This document shows positions 26,485 to 36,584 of a DNA stretch of 64,000 nt, piece after piece. A program made the position numbers and the translations under genes. Source of the stretch: Pleurocapsa sp. MO_226.B13 (GTDB lineage: Bacteria; Cyanobacteriota; Cyanobacteriia; Cyanobacteriales; Xenococcaceae); the NCBI GenBank assembly GCA_030064795.1, contig JASJEI010000005.1:1-64000 (forward strand). The letters are read 5' to 3'. Under the pieces are notes generated by a model. It had not been told where the DNA came from. It saw only the letters and a program-made list of their open reading frames with translations, and ran no database searches. Numbering within the stretch: position 1 is the stretch's first letter; every line of letters starts with the position of its first letter.

Positions 26485-27621
26485 ATGAAAGTTATCGGTT
26501 TGATTAGTGGCACTTCAGTCGATGGTATCGATGCCGTATTGATAGAAGTTAGTGGTAGAGAAACAGACCTTCAGGTGAATTTATTAGCGGGTGAAACCTA
26601 TATTTATCCTGAAGAATTAAGAACAAAAATTTTAACAATATGTGGCGGTGAGGCCATTTCGATGTTGGAATTAGCAGTTTTAGATGATGCGATCGCGACT
26701 GCCTTTGCCGAAGCTGCCCAAAAAATTCAATCTCACTTTAAAACTACTGCCGATTTAATTGGTTCTCACGGTCAGACTGTCTATCATCGACCACCATCTC
26801 TAGATCGGCTAGGCTATAGCTTGCAGCTTGGTAGGGGAGAATTAATTGCCAACCTGACAGGCATCAAAACCGTTAGCAATTTTCGGGCAGCAGATATTGC
26901 TCTGGGGGGAGAAGGCGCACCGTTAGTACCGAAGATAGATGCCTGTCTCTTGTCTCATCCGACCAAAATCAGAGCAATTCAAAATATCGGTGGTATTGGC
27001 AACGTGGCATATTTACCACCCAATCGAATTCCCGACTGGGAACAACAAATCTGTGGTTGGGACACAGGGCCGGGAAATGCCTTGTTAGATCTAGCTGTTA
27101 CCCGTCTTACTAATGGCAGTCGAACTTACGACCACCACGGTCAATGGGCCGCCCAAGGCACTCCCCACCAAGAATTAGTAGCTAGATGGCTAGAACAAGA
27201 TTTTTTCCAACAGCATCCACCCAAGTCTACAGGTAGAGAACTTTTTGGTAAGGATTATTTGGAGCAATGCTGGCAAGATATGGAGCAAGCTCAATTAAAA
27301 GATAGCGATCGCCTTGCTACTATAACAGAACTTACAGTAGCCTCAATTTTTCAAAGTTATCGGCAGTTTTTACCCCAAATGCCCCAGGAAATTTTGCTTT
27401 GTGGTGGTGGCAGTAAAAATTTATATCTGAGACAACGCTTGCAAGCTGAGTTAGCATCGGTACGTATCAGTACCACAGACGAGGTAGGAATGAATAGCAA
27501 TTTTAAAGAGGCGATCGCTTTTGCGGTCTTAGCCTACTGGAGAGTTCATAACATTCCTGGTAATTTACCTCAAGTCACAGGAGCAACTAAACCAGCGTTA
27601 TTAGGAGAAATTCATCTTTAA
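26485..27621 (+). CDS. anmK: Anhydro-N-acetylmuramic acid kinase
   Basis: AnmK phosphorylates and opens anhydro-MurNAc released from peptidoglycan, feeding it back as MurNAc-6-phosphate. The 378 residues show the family start [20 protein letters not shown], then [44 protein letters not shown] and [12 protein letters not shown]. The ATPase C-terminal [12 protein letters not shown] and [20 protein letters not shown] follow. All family hallmarks are present, so it should be active. It stands alone on its strand. Confidence 0.95.
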   Translation: MKVIGLISGTSVDGIDAVLIEVSGRETDLQVNLLAGETYIYPEELRTKILTICGGEAISMLELAVLDDAIATAFAEAAQKIQSHFKTTADLIGSHGQTVYHRPPSLDRLGYSLQLGRGELIANLTGIKTVSNFRAADIALGGEGAPLVPKIDACLLSHPTKIRAIQNIGGIGNVAYLPPNRIPDWEQQICGWDTGPGNALLDLAVTRLTNGSRTYDHHGQWAAQGTPHQELVARWLEQDFFQQHPPKSTGRELFGKDYLEQCWQDMEQAQLKDSDRLATITELTVASIFQSYRQFLPQMPQEILLCGGGSKNLYLRQRLQAELASVRISTTDEVGMNSNFKEAIAFAVLAYWRVHNIPGNLPQVTGATKPALLGEIHL

Positions 27622-27713
27622 AGCTATAAAATTAGATATAAACGTTGAATTATAACTATATTTTTTAAAAATTGTTCCTTTTTTGACTATATTTGAATTG
27701 CGAGGATAGAGTT

Positions 27714-28151
27714 GTGGCTCATAGTTTCTTATTAGAATCAGGCTATTGGAAGGTAACAGGTCATTGGCTTCGACAAAATTTCTCGCCCATTCCTCTTGAG
27801 GGAAATATTCAAATTGCTTGGAAAAGAGAAAACTGGTTCAAGCTAACCACTAGCTTAATTTGTCAGGATGAAACCAAGACTGAAATCGTCTATCAATGCC
27901 GAGGTAATTTAAATTACGAAGAAAAATATTATACCTATGTTTCCCAACACAGCCTTTTGGGGAATATTGAGGGAGAGGGTAGGCTAGGATTCCAATCGAT
28001 CGTTCAATATTACTGGTTGATTGGAACTGCCAGCCAACAGAAGGGACTAGATACTTTTTACTGTCTAGATCGAGATACCTATCATCTAACCAGCAGTATT
28101 TTGGAAGGTCACAGTCTCAAAAATACGATTGAGGCCACCTTAAAACGTTAA
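27714..28151 (+). CDS. Conserved hypothetical protein, phycobiliprotein-lyase-like size
   Basis: The best start is a GTG at 27714, eight bases after GAGG (27702-27705); a TTG at 27693 in the same frame lacks such a site. The 145 residues (MAHSFLLESGYWKVTGHWLR onward) look beta-rich, with many Trp and Tyr, and end DTYHLTSSILEGHSLKNTIE. The pattern suggests a small beta-barrel, as in lipocalin-like lyases, but no diagnostic motif is visible and I assign no function. It lies 56 bases before a Ser/Thr kinase on the same strand. Confidence 0.7.
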   Translation: MAHSFLLESGYWKVTGHWLRQNFSPIPLEGNIQIAWKRENWFKLTTSLICQDETKTEIVYQCRGNLNYEEKYYTYVSQHSLLGNIEGEGRLGFQSIVQYYWLIGTASQQKGLDTFYCLDRDTYHLTSSILEGHSLKNTIEATLKR

Positions 28152-28207
28152 ATTTAATTACTTTAATTAGCAAAACCGAGATAAATTTTGCTCAAATCAG
28201 TTGCTCT

Positions 28208-29761
28208 ATGAATAAAGATACTAATAGTGGTCGTTTACTTGCCAATCGTTATCTACTCTGCGATCTAGTTGGAGAAGGTGCCATGGGTAGAGTCTATCGA
28301 GCCAAAGATACCGTATTAGGCGGTGTAACTGTAGCGGTAAAATTCTTATCTCAGGCCCTACTCAATGATAATATGCGCGATCGCTTTGAGCGGGAAGCAA
28401 CTATTTCGGCTCTTTTGGGAGAAAAAAGTATTCATGTCGTCAGAGTAAAGGACTATGGTGTAGACAAAAATAACGCTCCTTTTTATGTGATGGAATTTCT
28501 CTCCGGAGAAAGCATCAACGATTTAATCTGTTATCAGCCTCTTCCTCTACCCAGATTTTTGACTTTAACTCGCCACGTATGTCTGGGTTTAGAATCTGCT
28601 CACCAAGGAATTTACTTTAATGGCGAACTTTCTCATATTATTCATCGAGATATCAAGCCGAGCAATATAATTGTTATTCCAGACCCCAGTTTAGGAGAAG
28701 TTGCCAAAATACTCGATTTTGGTATTGCCAAGCTAGTTCAAGCCAACGCCAACCAAACCCAATCTTTTATGGGAACTTTAGCATACTGTTCTCCCGAACA
28801 AATGGAAGGTAAGGAATTAGATAATCGTTCTGATATCTATAGTTTGGGCATTATGATGTACGAAATACTCACTATGGATATGCCTTTATTGCCCCAAAAC
28901 TCCTCTTTTGGTGGTTGGTATCAAGCACATCACAACTTTAAACCAGAACCATTTAGCGAAAGATTAAATTTACCTCAGAAGCTACAAGACCTAGTATTTC
29001 GTTGTTTGGAAAAGGAACGAGAAGATAGACCCCAAAGCGTTCGTGAAATTTTAGAAACTTTAGAATCTCTTGAGTTTACCTTCAAACCTCGCACCACCAA
29101 TCCCGATCCAAGTATTTCTCTCAACCAAAGATCGAATATAGTTGACGATACAACTTGCAAAGCGGAAGCTTTTGCAGATAAAACGGTTAATGCCGAAACT
29201 TCGGTGACAGAAATTTGTCTGCAAACTCCCTGGCCAGCAGACAAACCGTTACGTAAAATTGTTTTTGCTCAATTAATAGACACTCCTCTAGGAGAAGCAC
29301 CCGTACTTTCAGTCATGTTAGACCCAGAAGGTGTTGAAAATAGAATATCTGGCACTCGCTACGATCGGTTTTTGTACCTAAATCATCCTCATCCCACCCT
29401 TCTCTGGATTACTTTACTATATAACCCCGAATATGGCCCGAAATGGCTTCCCTGTTATCTAGACTTAAAATCTCACAAAGGACAGCAAATTGCTCGCGCT
29501 CTTTCAGAGCAAGGTAAATATCGCATCTTACTATATGCCCTCGATCGACCCCAACAATGTCAACACGTTATCAATTCGGTAATTAACTCCGGCTATCGCA
29601 ATATGTTGGCACAATGGGCAAACCTCAGTCAAGTAACTAGAAGCGTGGGCGAACTTTCAATGGCAAAAAAAATCTTGAAACAAGAACTAGAAAAGCTCAA
29701 GGATAAGATTTTGGCTAAAGTGAAAAATTCTAAGTTATCTGATGTGAATGCCAGAAGATAA
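28208..29761 (+). CDS. Serine/threonine protein kinase with C-terminal extension
   Basis: A bacterial Hanks-type kinase of 517 residues. The kinase domain (about 15-285) has the glycine loop LVGEGAMGRVY, the ATP lysine in VAVKFLS, the catalytic loop HIIHRDIKPSNI, DFGIAK and the P+1 region SPEQM with SDIYSLGIMMYEIL. All catalytic residues are intact. A linker (290-345) leads into a C-terminal domain of about 170 residues (WPADKPLRKIVFAQLIDTPL onward) without a recognised motif and without a membrane helix, so it should be soluble. It may be co-transcribed with the small gene upstream. Confidence 0.92.
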   Translation: MNKDTNSGRLLANRYLLCDLVGEGAMGRVYRAKDTVLGGVTVAVKFLSQALLNDNMRDRFEREATISALLGEKSIHVVRVKDYGVDKNNAPFYVMEFLSGESINDLICYQPLPLPRFLTLTRHVCLGLESAHQGIYFNGELSHIIHRDIKPSNIIVIPDPSLGEVAKILDFGIAKLVQANANQTQSFMGTLAYCSPEQMEGKELDNRSDIYSLGIMMYEILTMDMPLLPQNSSFGGWYQAHHNFKPEPFSERLNLPQKLQDLVFRCLEKEREDRPQSVREILETLESLEFTFKPRTTNPDPSISLNQRSNIVDDTTCKAEAFADKTVNAETSVTEICLQTPWPADKPLRKIVFAQLIDTPLGEAPVLSVMLDPEGVENRISGTRYDRFLYLNHPHPTLLWITLLYNPEYGPKWLPCYLDLKSHKGQQIARALSEQGKYRILLYALDRPQQCQHVINSVINSGYRNMLAQWANLSQVTRSVGELSMAKKILKQELEKLKDKILAKVKNSKLSDVNARR

Positions 29762-29900
29762 TTAAGAAACAAGGATTGAGGAATCAGGAGCAAGTGCGAT
29801 CGCGCCTTCGGGTGGGCAAAATAATCAGAACCAATTAGTATTTTTAAAATAGATTCTTGCCACCAAATCAATGAAAACAATTTTGACCAGATAATTATTG

Positions 29901-29955
29901 GGGTGGGCATTAATCAATTATCCGTTGCGCTTTAGATATCTTGTAATGCCCACCC
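29901..29955. repeat. Inverted repeat around AT-rich core
   Basis: GGGTGGGCATTA (29901-29912) and TAATGCCCACCC (29944-29955) pair perfectly over 12 bp with a 31-base loop. The arm resembles common cyanobacterial dispersed repeats of the GTGGGCA type. Confidence 0.75.
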
Positions 29956-30002
29956 TACCTTCTGTTTACATAGAATACTTATCGGTTAAATCGTCAAACC
30001 CT

Positions 30003-30030
30003 GTAGAGACGTAATATATTACGTCTCTAC
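30003..30030. repeat. 28-bp perfect palindrome
   Basis: GTAGAGACGTAATA followed by its exact reverse complement TATTACGTCTCTAC. A sister element with a changed core lies at 36487-36514. Confidence 0.9.
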
Positions 30031-30089
30031 GATCGATTTTTTGGTACTTTTTGGTAATCGGATTTGATATAAATTATCACCATCAAAAA

Positions 30090-30127
30090 ATCAAAAAAAA
30101 GCAGTACTCAGGTTAGGAGTACTGCTT
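30090..30127 (-). terminator. Rho-independent terminator of ftsH
   Basis: Arms AAGCAGTACTC (30099-30109) and GAGTACTGCTT (30117-30127) form an 11-bp stem. On the minus strand it is followed by a run of eight T. It lies 47 bases after the ftsH stop. Confidence 0.9.
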
Positions 30128-30173
30128 ACTTCAAATTCTCAATTAAGAACTATAAAGCGAAACCAAGTTTTAA

Positions 30174-32024
30174 CTAAGCTAGAGATGCCATAGTGACATC
30201 ATTGTCCGACAATACATTTTGTAGTTCGTCCGCTTCTACAGTTTCTTTTTCGATTAGCATTTGCGCCAGGCGATCGAGAATATGACGGTTATCTAATAAA
30301 ACCTTTTTGGCACGGCTATAAGCTTGGTCAACGTAGTTACGTACTTCTTCGTCGATCGCTGCTGCGGTTTCATCGGAGAAATCGCGGTCAGAAGCAATGT
30401 CGCGACCCATAAAGACGTTACCGTTTTGACGACCGAGGGCTACAGGGCCCAAGCGATCGCTCATCCCAAAGCGAGTTACCATCTGACGGGCGACTCTAGT
30501 TACCTGCTGCAAGTCGTTAGAAGCACCAGTGGTTACTTCTTCTTCACCGTAAACGATCTCCTCTGCCAAACGACCGCCTAAAGCAACAGCCATTTGGTTT
30601 TGTAGATAGGAACGAGAATACAAACCAGACTCCATACGGTCTTCACTAGGAGTAAACCAAGTCAAACCACCAGCGCGTCCGCGAGGAATAATACTGATTT
30701 TTTGTACGGGGTCGTAGTCGGGCATCAATGCTCCAACTAAAGCGTGACCAGCTTCGTGATATGCTACCAACTCTTTGCGTTTTTCGCTCATAACGCGGTT
30801 TTTCTTCTCTGGCCCAGCCATAACGCGGTCGATCGCGTCGTTGACTTCATCCATGGAGATTTCGGTTAGGCTGCGACGTGCGGCCAAAATTGCCGCTTCA
30901 TTGAGTAAGTTAGCTAAGTCCGCCCCAGTAAAGCCAGGAGTACGACGAGCAACTTTGTTGAGGTCTACGTCTTTTGCCAGAGTTTTACCACGAGCGTGTA
31001 CGTTGAGGATTTCTTGACGACCAGCATAGTCTGGACGGTCTACTACTACCTGACGGTCAAAACGACCAGGACGCATTAAAGCAGAGTCTAGGACATCAGG
31101 ACGGTTAGTCGCAGCAATGATGATAATACCTGTATTGCCTTCAAAACCATCCATTTCGGTCAGCAATTGGTTAAGAGTTTGCTCGCGCTCGTCGTTACCA
31201 CCACCTAGACCAGCACCACGTTGGCGACCTACTGCATCGATCTCATCGATAAAGACAATACAGGGTGCATTAGCTTTTGCCTGCTCGAATAAGTCACGGA
31301 CGCGAGAAGCACCCACACCAACGAACATTTCCACAAATTCCGAACCAGAAATACTGAAGAAAGGTACGCCAGCTTCACCAGCTACAGCTTTTGCTAGTAA
31401 AGTTTTACCAGTCCCTGGAGGGCCAACCAGCAATACACCCTTGGGAATTTTTGCCCCAATAGCAGTAAAGCGATCGGCATTTTTGAGGAAGTCTACTACT
31501 TCAGTCAGTTCTAGCTTGGCTTGTTCGATACCTGCTACATCACCAAAGGTTACTTGAGTTTTAGGCTCCATCTGTACTCTGGCTTTAGATTTACCAAAGT
31601 TCATTGCCTGAGATCCAGGGCCGCTTTGCGCTCTTCTGAGTAAGAAGAATAGACCAACTAGCAAGAGGATAGGGAATAAGAGGCTGCTCAAAGCTCTAAA
31701 CCAAAATCCTTCATCACTCTGAGGTAAGACGGCAATGTCTACACCGTTTTCGCTCAAAATGTCGATCAACTGTGGATCGTTGGGTAGGTTGACTAAAATC
31801 GGTGTCCCTTCACGGTCAATAACCTGCGCCTTGGTGCGATCGGCACTAATTTTGACAGTCTCGACTTTATTGCTTTGAACTTCATCGATTAGTCTGCTAT
31901 ACGCCCAAGTTTCGCGAGCTTGAGGTTGTTTGTCCAAAAAGGCAGTACCTAACGCCACTACCACTATGGCTAACAGAACATATAGTCCTGCGTTACGCCA
32001 CTTTTTATTATTGTCTTTACTCAC
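30174..32024 (-). CDS. ftsH: ATP-dependent zinc metalloprotease FtsH (FtsH3 type)
   Basis: A thylakoid or plasma-membrane AAA protease of 616 residues. Two membrane helices (about 11-27 and 106-127) flank a lumenal/periplasmic domain. The AAA module has [19 protein letters not shown] (Walker A), [13 protein letters not shown] (Walker B) and the SRH with [19 protein letters not shown]. The zinc protease motif is HEAGHALVG. The N-terminus [18 protein letters not shown] and the 616-residue length match the FtsH3 subgroup. FtsH3 forms hetero-hexamers with other FtsH proteins in Synechocystis and takes part in PSII repair and Fur control there. The GTG start has GGGAGG in front of it. Confidence 0.95.
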   Translation of the reverse strand: MSKDNNKKWRNAGLYVLLAIVVVALGTAFLDKQPQARETWAYSRLIDEVQSNKVETVKISADRTKAQVIDREGTPILVNLPNDPQLIDILSENGVDIAVLPQSDEGFWFRALSSLLFPILLLVGLFFLLRRAQSGPGSQAMNFGKSKARVQMEPKTQVTFGDVAGIEQAKLELTEVVDFLKNADRFTAIGAKIPKGVLLVGPPGTGKTLLAKAVAGEAGVPFFSISGSEFVEMFVGVGASRVRDLFEQAKANAPCIVFIDEIDAVGRQRGAGLGGGNDEREQTLNQLLTEMDGFEGNTGIIIIAATNRPDVLDSALMRPGRFDRQVVVDRPDYAGRQEILNVHARGKTLAKDVDLNKVARRTPGFTGADLANLLNEAAILAARRSLTEISMDEVNDAIDRVMAGPEKKNRVMSEKRKELVAYHEAGHALVGALMPDYDPVQKISIIPRGRAGGLTWFTPSEDRMESGLYSRSYLQNQMAVALGGRLAEEIVYGEEEVTTGASNDLQQVTRVARQMVTRFGMSDRLGPVALGRQNGNVFMGRDIASDRDFSDETAAAIDEEVRNYVDQAYSRAKKVLLDNRHILDRLAQMLIEKETVEADELQNVLSDNDVTMASLA

Positions 32025-32699
32025 TCTGACAGCCTCCCTTAGCTGAAGATTAAGAATCTTTATTGTTATTTTAACTACTGTTATCTTGTTATTTTCCTAG
32101 GGTAGAATCCATTCAAATTGAGTTTCTCATTTCTCACTATGTGCATATAGAGCAGAAATTTATTAGAAACATTTTGGAACTAGCTAGGATGACCAGTTGT
32201 CTTAAAAGAACTAGTATCTACTACATTTTTAGTTTAACGTTGTTAACTTATGTTAACGTTTCTCAGGAATAATTTACCAAGTATTTTTATAAAATGTCGG
32301 AAAAATACGGCAAGCCGACCGAAAAATAGCTGTTCTGCCAGGGTGAGTCGGGATATATTTGGATATGTTTGTAAGGTTATTGCGCTTCAGACTTTTGCTG
32401 GAGGGTGGTTGTGCCTAATTAGGAGTAAGATTGATTGCGATCGCACCTTGATATTTAATTTCAAGGTTATTGAGTCAAAAGAAAATAGAGGACTAACCAG
32501 GAATCAGATTTCCTTAGCTAATCCTGCTAAAAGTAATAGAAAATAAGAAAATAAATGCTGCACCTGGGTTTAGGTGAACGCAAACGCTACGGAGTTAGTC
32601 CTAAAGGATACCGCGATGCGCAGCGAGTCCTTTAGGGCTTCGCATATAGTTCGGAATTAGTCATTTCTTGCTCTGCTCCCCTGCTTCCCGATTAAGAAA
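32025..32699. other. Long intergenic region with a dispersed repeat
   Basis: 675 bases upstream of ftsH and downstream of a small minus-strand gene. It holds the ftsH promoter and, at 32597-32639, a CCTAAAGGAT-type inverted repeat. A frame at 32250-32546 (98 codons) shows no domain, start signal or codon pattern that convinces. Confidence 0.55.
32597..32639. repeat. Dispersed inverted repeat of the CCTAAAGGAT family
   Basis: AGTCCTAAAGGA (32597-32608) and TCCTTTAGGGCT (32628-32639) are inverted copies with two mismatches around a core ACCGCGATGCGCAGCGAG. Related pieces occur at 48242-48268, 56450-56460 and 61648-61660. Confidence 0.75.
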
Positions 32700-33185
32700 T
32701 TAAGATTGGACTAGACTCCAGCCTCTAGAACATTTTACCTTACCTTGAATTACAGTCTTGAGATACTGCAATCTGATGCCATACTTGCTGCCTAGTTCTG
32801 TAGCAGTACAATGTTCAAAAATATTTCTTTTTTCGTTTTTCCAGCTATAGGTATTTTGATACAGGTGCTTGTCTGTGTCTTGTACGGAAGATTTTACCTC
32901 CACAGAGGGAATAAATTTGGCAACAGTATCTTCAATTAAGATTACAGGAGCGACCAACTCGCCAATTTCAGGATGAGAAGCTGCCAAGTTTAATCTTTTC
33001 ATACCATCCTTGACATTGAGTTTTTTCATCCCAAATCGACTTTTTGCACCATCCGTAGTAAAAATAATCGGGTCTTTAACGCCAAACTGTAGTAAATTCT
33101 CTGCCAATTCGGGGTTACTGTAGTTTTCTGTAACAATTAAAAGGGCAAGATCTTTGAGTTTAGCTTGATAAGTAATTTTGTTCAT
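32700..33185 (-). CDS. Small protein with C-terminal NUMOD-like helix module
   Basis: A protein of 161 residues. The last 50 residues (YSWKNEKRNIFEHCTATELG through GKVKCSRGWSLVQS) resemble NUMOD/IENR DNA-binding modules. These typically read W-N-x-F ... L-x-x-x-Y-x-I ... L ... GK-x-K-x-x-x-GW, and usually sit behind homing-endonuclease domains. The first 110 residues (YQAKLKDLALLIVTENYSNP, PIIFTTDGAKSRFGMKKLNV) show no nuclease motif. No GIY-YIG or HNH signature is visible, so it may be a free-standing DNA-binding protein. The match is by eye and could be chance. Confidence 0.6.
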   Translation of the reverse strand: MNKITYQAKLKDLALLIVTENYSNPELAENLLQFGVKDPIIFTTDGAKSRFGMKKLNVKDGMKRLNLAASHPEIGELVAPVILIEDTVAKFIPSVEVKSSVQDTDKHLYQNTYSWKNEKRNIFEHCTATELGSKYGIRLQYLKTVIQGKVKCSRGWSLVQS

Positions 33186-34028
33186 AATTTAGCCTGGCTC
33201 TGTCACTATTCATTGGAAAGAGACAATAAGAAAAACTGAGTTATTGCGCCTAAGATAGAACTGGTTACTATGTAAATCTTCAAATTTTAGTGGCAAATTT
33301 TCTTTTGATGGGTTAAAGTGCATAACCGCAACCGCGTTGGAATCAGATTTTTGCCAGTTAATTCGCAGTTTAGCATTGTTTTTTGGTGAGAATATTTAGC
33401 CCACAATCGAGACAAATGAAAAGATTTGACAGCAAATATTTCTAGCTTACAGAGATCGCAATCCAAGAATTTCCTTACGTATAAACTCTCCTGGAAGAAT
33501 GGGGTATCAACTCGCACATTGTATTAATCTCTGTAATTTTACTCATCCGTATTTTCACGGTTTTTGCTCGGATCGCATTAGAGTAAAAGAATACTTAATC
33601 TAAAAACATCAAGGTTAGTATTTCTTAAGATCGTTCTGGTTAGATGAGCTTAACGAATTGGCGATCGCTTTACAGGAGTCACTCTAACAGGGATAACTAG
33701 AGTGGCGATCCGAGCGGAAAGTGCTTTGGGACTTAACTCTTCATTTTTTGAACCAGGTTGCTTAATTTCTCAACCAGTCCCTAGTAATAAGATTTAAAAT
33801 CTAAAAATCTTATTTTTCTTTATAGTTTTTAGTCGTTTTCTGATTAGCAGTAACCTCATTTATTTTTATTCATCATTTCGGGAACAATATTGTTAAGTCA
33901 CCGCTGGTTAAACTATTTATTGCTTAAATCGATAAAAGTTTAGCTCAATAAAATCTATGATTGTAGATCGTAGTTATGGAAATGGTTGCTATAACAAATA
34001 AGTTTAACTTTTGTAACATAAATTTATA
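33186..34028. other. Long intergenic region
   Basis: 843 bases between divergent genes. The minus-strand frame 33287-33517 (76 codons) has no start signal or domain and is probably spurious. A weak hairpin CACTCTA/TAGAGTG lies at 33680-33704. The rest is AT-rich and should include the promoter of the hybrid kinase. Nothing else is recognised. Confidence 0.5.
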
Positions 34029-36320
34029 ATGATACGGAATAATTCTGCTCATAAAACTAGCGTACTAAGGAAAACTTTTTGGTTTTTGGGTAGTTATACA
34101 GTTTTCTTGATTGCGATGATTTTGGTTGCCGTTTACTATATTGCCAGAAACCTCGAAACGATACATCAATCTGCTTTAGAATTTGACGAACTTAGTCGCG
34201 AAATAGAAATCGTTAACGATTATTTTATCCGTCAGGCAAAAGATCGAAAAAATTTATTTTTACGAGGACATAAAAAGAAAGATCTAGAGAAATATCTCGG
34301 TCGTGTTAATGAAATGACCGAGAAAATTCAAACAAAAATAGTAGAAATCAAGCAAAACCCTTTGTCAGAAGCTTATCAAGCCGATCTAGATTTATTTGTC
34401 AGTAAACACCAGCAATTAATGAATACCTATTTAGAAGGTATCGAAATTTTTCAACAGACAAAGGATCATACAGCTGGCGATCGATTTGTTAGGGGCAATG
34501 GCGGTAAAGTTGGAGAAGAATTGACTCAAGTGATCGGGCAAATTAGAAAAGACAGACAAAAGTTATTAGAAGATAACAGAAGAGATATCAAAAATTTTCT
34601 AATTGTTAGTACTGGTGGACTTTTGGTAATAATTTTAACTGGTTCTGGCATTTTGATCCTGGCCGTAACCGATCCCATACGTCGAATTGTACGCTTTACC
34701 AACTTTTTAGAAGCTAGTAGTTTGTCTCATACAGACTACAACCAAATTTATCAACCAATAGAAGGGCAAAAAGACGATGAAATTGGTTATATGATCGACA
34801 CCTATGCTAAATTGTCTAATTTAATTTTTGACTACAATCAAACTTTGGAACAAAAAGTTCAAACTCGCACACTAGAATTAAAACAGGCTAAAGAATTAGC
34901 TGAGGTGGCAAATAAAGCTAAGAGTGCATTTCTTGCCAATATGAGTCATGAATTGCGGACTCCTCTTAACGCTATTCTGGGATTTACCCAAATTATGCAG
35001 CAAGATCGAGGGGTAACGCGATCGCAAATTAAAAATCTAGAAATTATTAATCGTAGTGGGGAACATTTACTTACTTTAATTAACGAAGTGTTGGATCTGT
35101 CTAAAATTGAAGCGGGAAAGATTGATTTTAATGCCAAAGACTTTAATTTACATCGCCTCTTACTTAATACTAAAGAGCTGCTGAAACTAAAAGCCGAGCG
35201 CAAAGGTCTAGAGCTTTTATTTGAGTGCGATCGGGATACACCTCAATATATTCGTACCGATGAACGCAAACTCAGCCAGGTACTAATAAATCTACTCAAT
35301 AATGCTCTTAAATTTACTACTCACGGCAGTGTAACTGTCCGAGTCAAACCAGATCCAAATAATATTTATCGACTTATATTTGAAATCGAAGATACTGGCA
35401 CGGGTATTGCCAAAAGCGAACTCAAATCTTTGTTTCAACCATTTACCCAAACTGAAAGTGGAAGGCGATCGAAGCAGGGAACGGGATTAGGTTTGTCTAT
35501 CAGCCGTAGATTTGTGCAACTAATGAAGGGCGATATTCAAGTTAGCAGTCAGTTAGGAGTAGGAACAGTCTTTAAATTCGATATTCTCGCCGAACCAACA
35601 CTTGAAGAAAAATTACTACAGGAAGACACGGTTACTAGAAAAGTTATTGGTTTAGCAGCCGATCGACATAGCTATCGTATTTTAGTGGTAGACGATCGCT
35701 GGGAAAATCGTCAGATGTTATTGCAACTTCTCGAATCTATTGGTTTTAAGGTTAAAGAAGCTGAAAATGGTCGAGAAGCTCTAGAAGTTTGGCAAGATTG
35801 GCAACCTCATTTAATCTGTATGGATCTACAAATGCCGATTATGGATGGCTATCAAGCCACTAAAAAAATTAAATCTCTGGATATAAAAAAAGAGACTATT
35901 ATCATCGCTTTGACTGCTAATGTTTTTGAGAACAGCAGCACTATTATCTCCGATTCTGGTTGTGATGATTTTTTACGCAAACCCATTCATCTTTCTGAGT
36001 TACTGGAGAAATTTAAAGAGCATTTACAAGTTCGCTATCTCTACCAAAAGTCAGATATATTTAACCCGAATTTTGATTCAATCCAGACCAATTCTCCACG
36101 AGTCGAACTTACTTCTGAAAACTTAGAAATAATGACTGCTGAATGGCTAAACCAAATCTACGAAGCTGCTCGAATCGCCGACTATCAGGTTTTAAAACAA
36201 GCGATCGCAGAAATAGAGCAAGAATATAGTCAAATAGCAGTAGGATTAGACGATTGGCTAGAAAAGTTTCGGATGGACAAAATTGCTGAATTAGCAGAAG
36301 AAGCTCTGCTCAAAAAATAA
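34029..36320 (+). CDS. Membrane hybrid histidine kinase
   Basis: A sensor of 763 residues. The N-terminus has a membrane helix (about 17-37), an extracytoplasmic helical sensor (about 40-190) and a second helix (about 192-214), then a HAMP-like linker and a coiled coil. The HisKA domain has the phosphoacceptor His307 in [15 protein letters not shown]. The ATPase has [16 protein letters not shown] (N box), DTGTGI (G1) and [10 protein letters not shown] (G2). A receiver domain follows, with the acceptor Asp599 in [20 protein letters not shown], Thr in IIALTAN and Lys in DFLRKPI. The last 60 residues are helical, without a clear Hpt histidine. The partner regulator and signal are unknown. Confidence 0.93.
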   Translation: MIRNNSAHKTSVLRKTFWFLGSYTVFLIAMILVAVYYIARNLETIHQSALEFDELSREIEIVNDYFIRQAKDRKNLFLRGHKKKDLEKYLGRVNEMTEKIQTKIVEIKQNPLSEAYQADLDLFVSKHQQLMNTYLEGIEIFQQTKDHTAGDRFVRGNGGKVGEELTQVIGQIRKDRQKLLEDNRRDIKNFLIVSTGGLLVIILTGSGILILAVTDPIRRIVRFTNFLEASSLSHTDYNQIYQPIEGQKDDEIGYMIDTYAKLSNLIFDYNQTLEQKVQTRTLELKQAKELAEVANKAKSAFLANMSHELRTPLNAILGFTQIMQQDRGVTRSQIKNLEIINRSGEHLLTLINEVLDLSKIEAGKIDFNAKDFNLHRLLLNTKELLKLKAERKGLELLFECDRDTPQYIRTDERKLSQVLINLLNNALKFTTHGSVTVRVKPDPNNIYRLIFEIEDTGTGIAKSELKSLFQPFTQTESGRRSKQGTGLGLSISRRFVQLMKGDIQVSSQLGVGTVFKFDILAEPTLEEKLLQEDTVTRKVIGLAADRHSYRILVVDDRWENRQMLLQLLESIGFKVKEAENGREALEVWQDWQPHLICMDLQMPIMDGYQATKKIKSLDIKKETIIIALTANVFENSSTIISDSGCDDFLRKPIHLSELLEKFKEHLQVRYLYQKSDIFNPNFDSIQTNSPRVELTSENLEIMTAEWLNQIYEAARIADYQVLKQAIAEIEQEYSQIAVGLDDWLEKFRMDKIAELAEEALLKK

Positions 36321-36447
36321 TGAGCCGAACCGAGCTGATATTTGTAGGACTTACGCCAGGAACTCGCGAGAAAATTAGGCTTTTTGCATTACTCGATCGC
36401 GTTGCCATAAGAGCATATTTATAAAGTCAACCTTGAGAACATGCAAA

Positions 36448-36490
36448 GTAGGGAAGTAGGGAAGTAGGGAAGTAGGGAAGTAGGGGGTAG
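36448..36490. repeat. 8-bp tandem repeat GTAGGGAA
   Basis: Four exact copies of GTAGGGAA from 36448 to 36479 are followed by a variant GTAGGGGG that runs into the palindrome at 36487. A second short array of CCCAAGTC units follows at about 36538-36560. Simple sequence of this kind can vary in copy number. Confidence 0.85.
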
Positions 36491-36514
36491 AGACGCGATA
36501 TATCGCGTCTGTAC
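36487..36514. repeat. Imperfect palindrome, sister of the 30003 element
   Basis: GTAGAGACGCGATA and TATCGCGTCTGTAC pair with one mismatch. Outer arms equal those at 30003-30030, while the core GCGATATATCGC replaces GTAATATATTAC. It sits between the kinase and the PepSY gene. Confidence 0.85.
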
Positions 36515-36584
36515 AAGGGAAGTAGAGAAGTATTATTCCCCAAGTCCCCAAGTCCCCAATCTCGCGCTTAGTTTAATTTTTTCC

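Larger units (their letters stand above)
29762..30173. other. Repeat-rich gap between convergent genes
   Basis: Holds a 12-bp inverted repeat at 29901-29955, a 28-bp perfect palindrome at 30003-30030 and the ftsH terminator at 30090-30127, each listed separately. No gene is supported. Confidence 0.6.

Noticed and set aside
32250..32546. Plus-strand frame of 98 codons upstream of ftsH
   Set aside because: No recognisable domain, no start signal, and it crosses the ftsH promoter region.
33287..33517. Minus-strand frame of 76 codons
   Set aside because: Cys-rich by chance, no start signal, no family resemblance.
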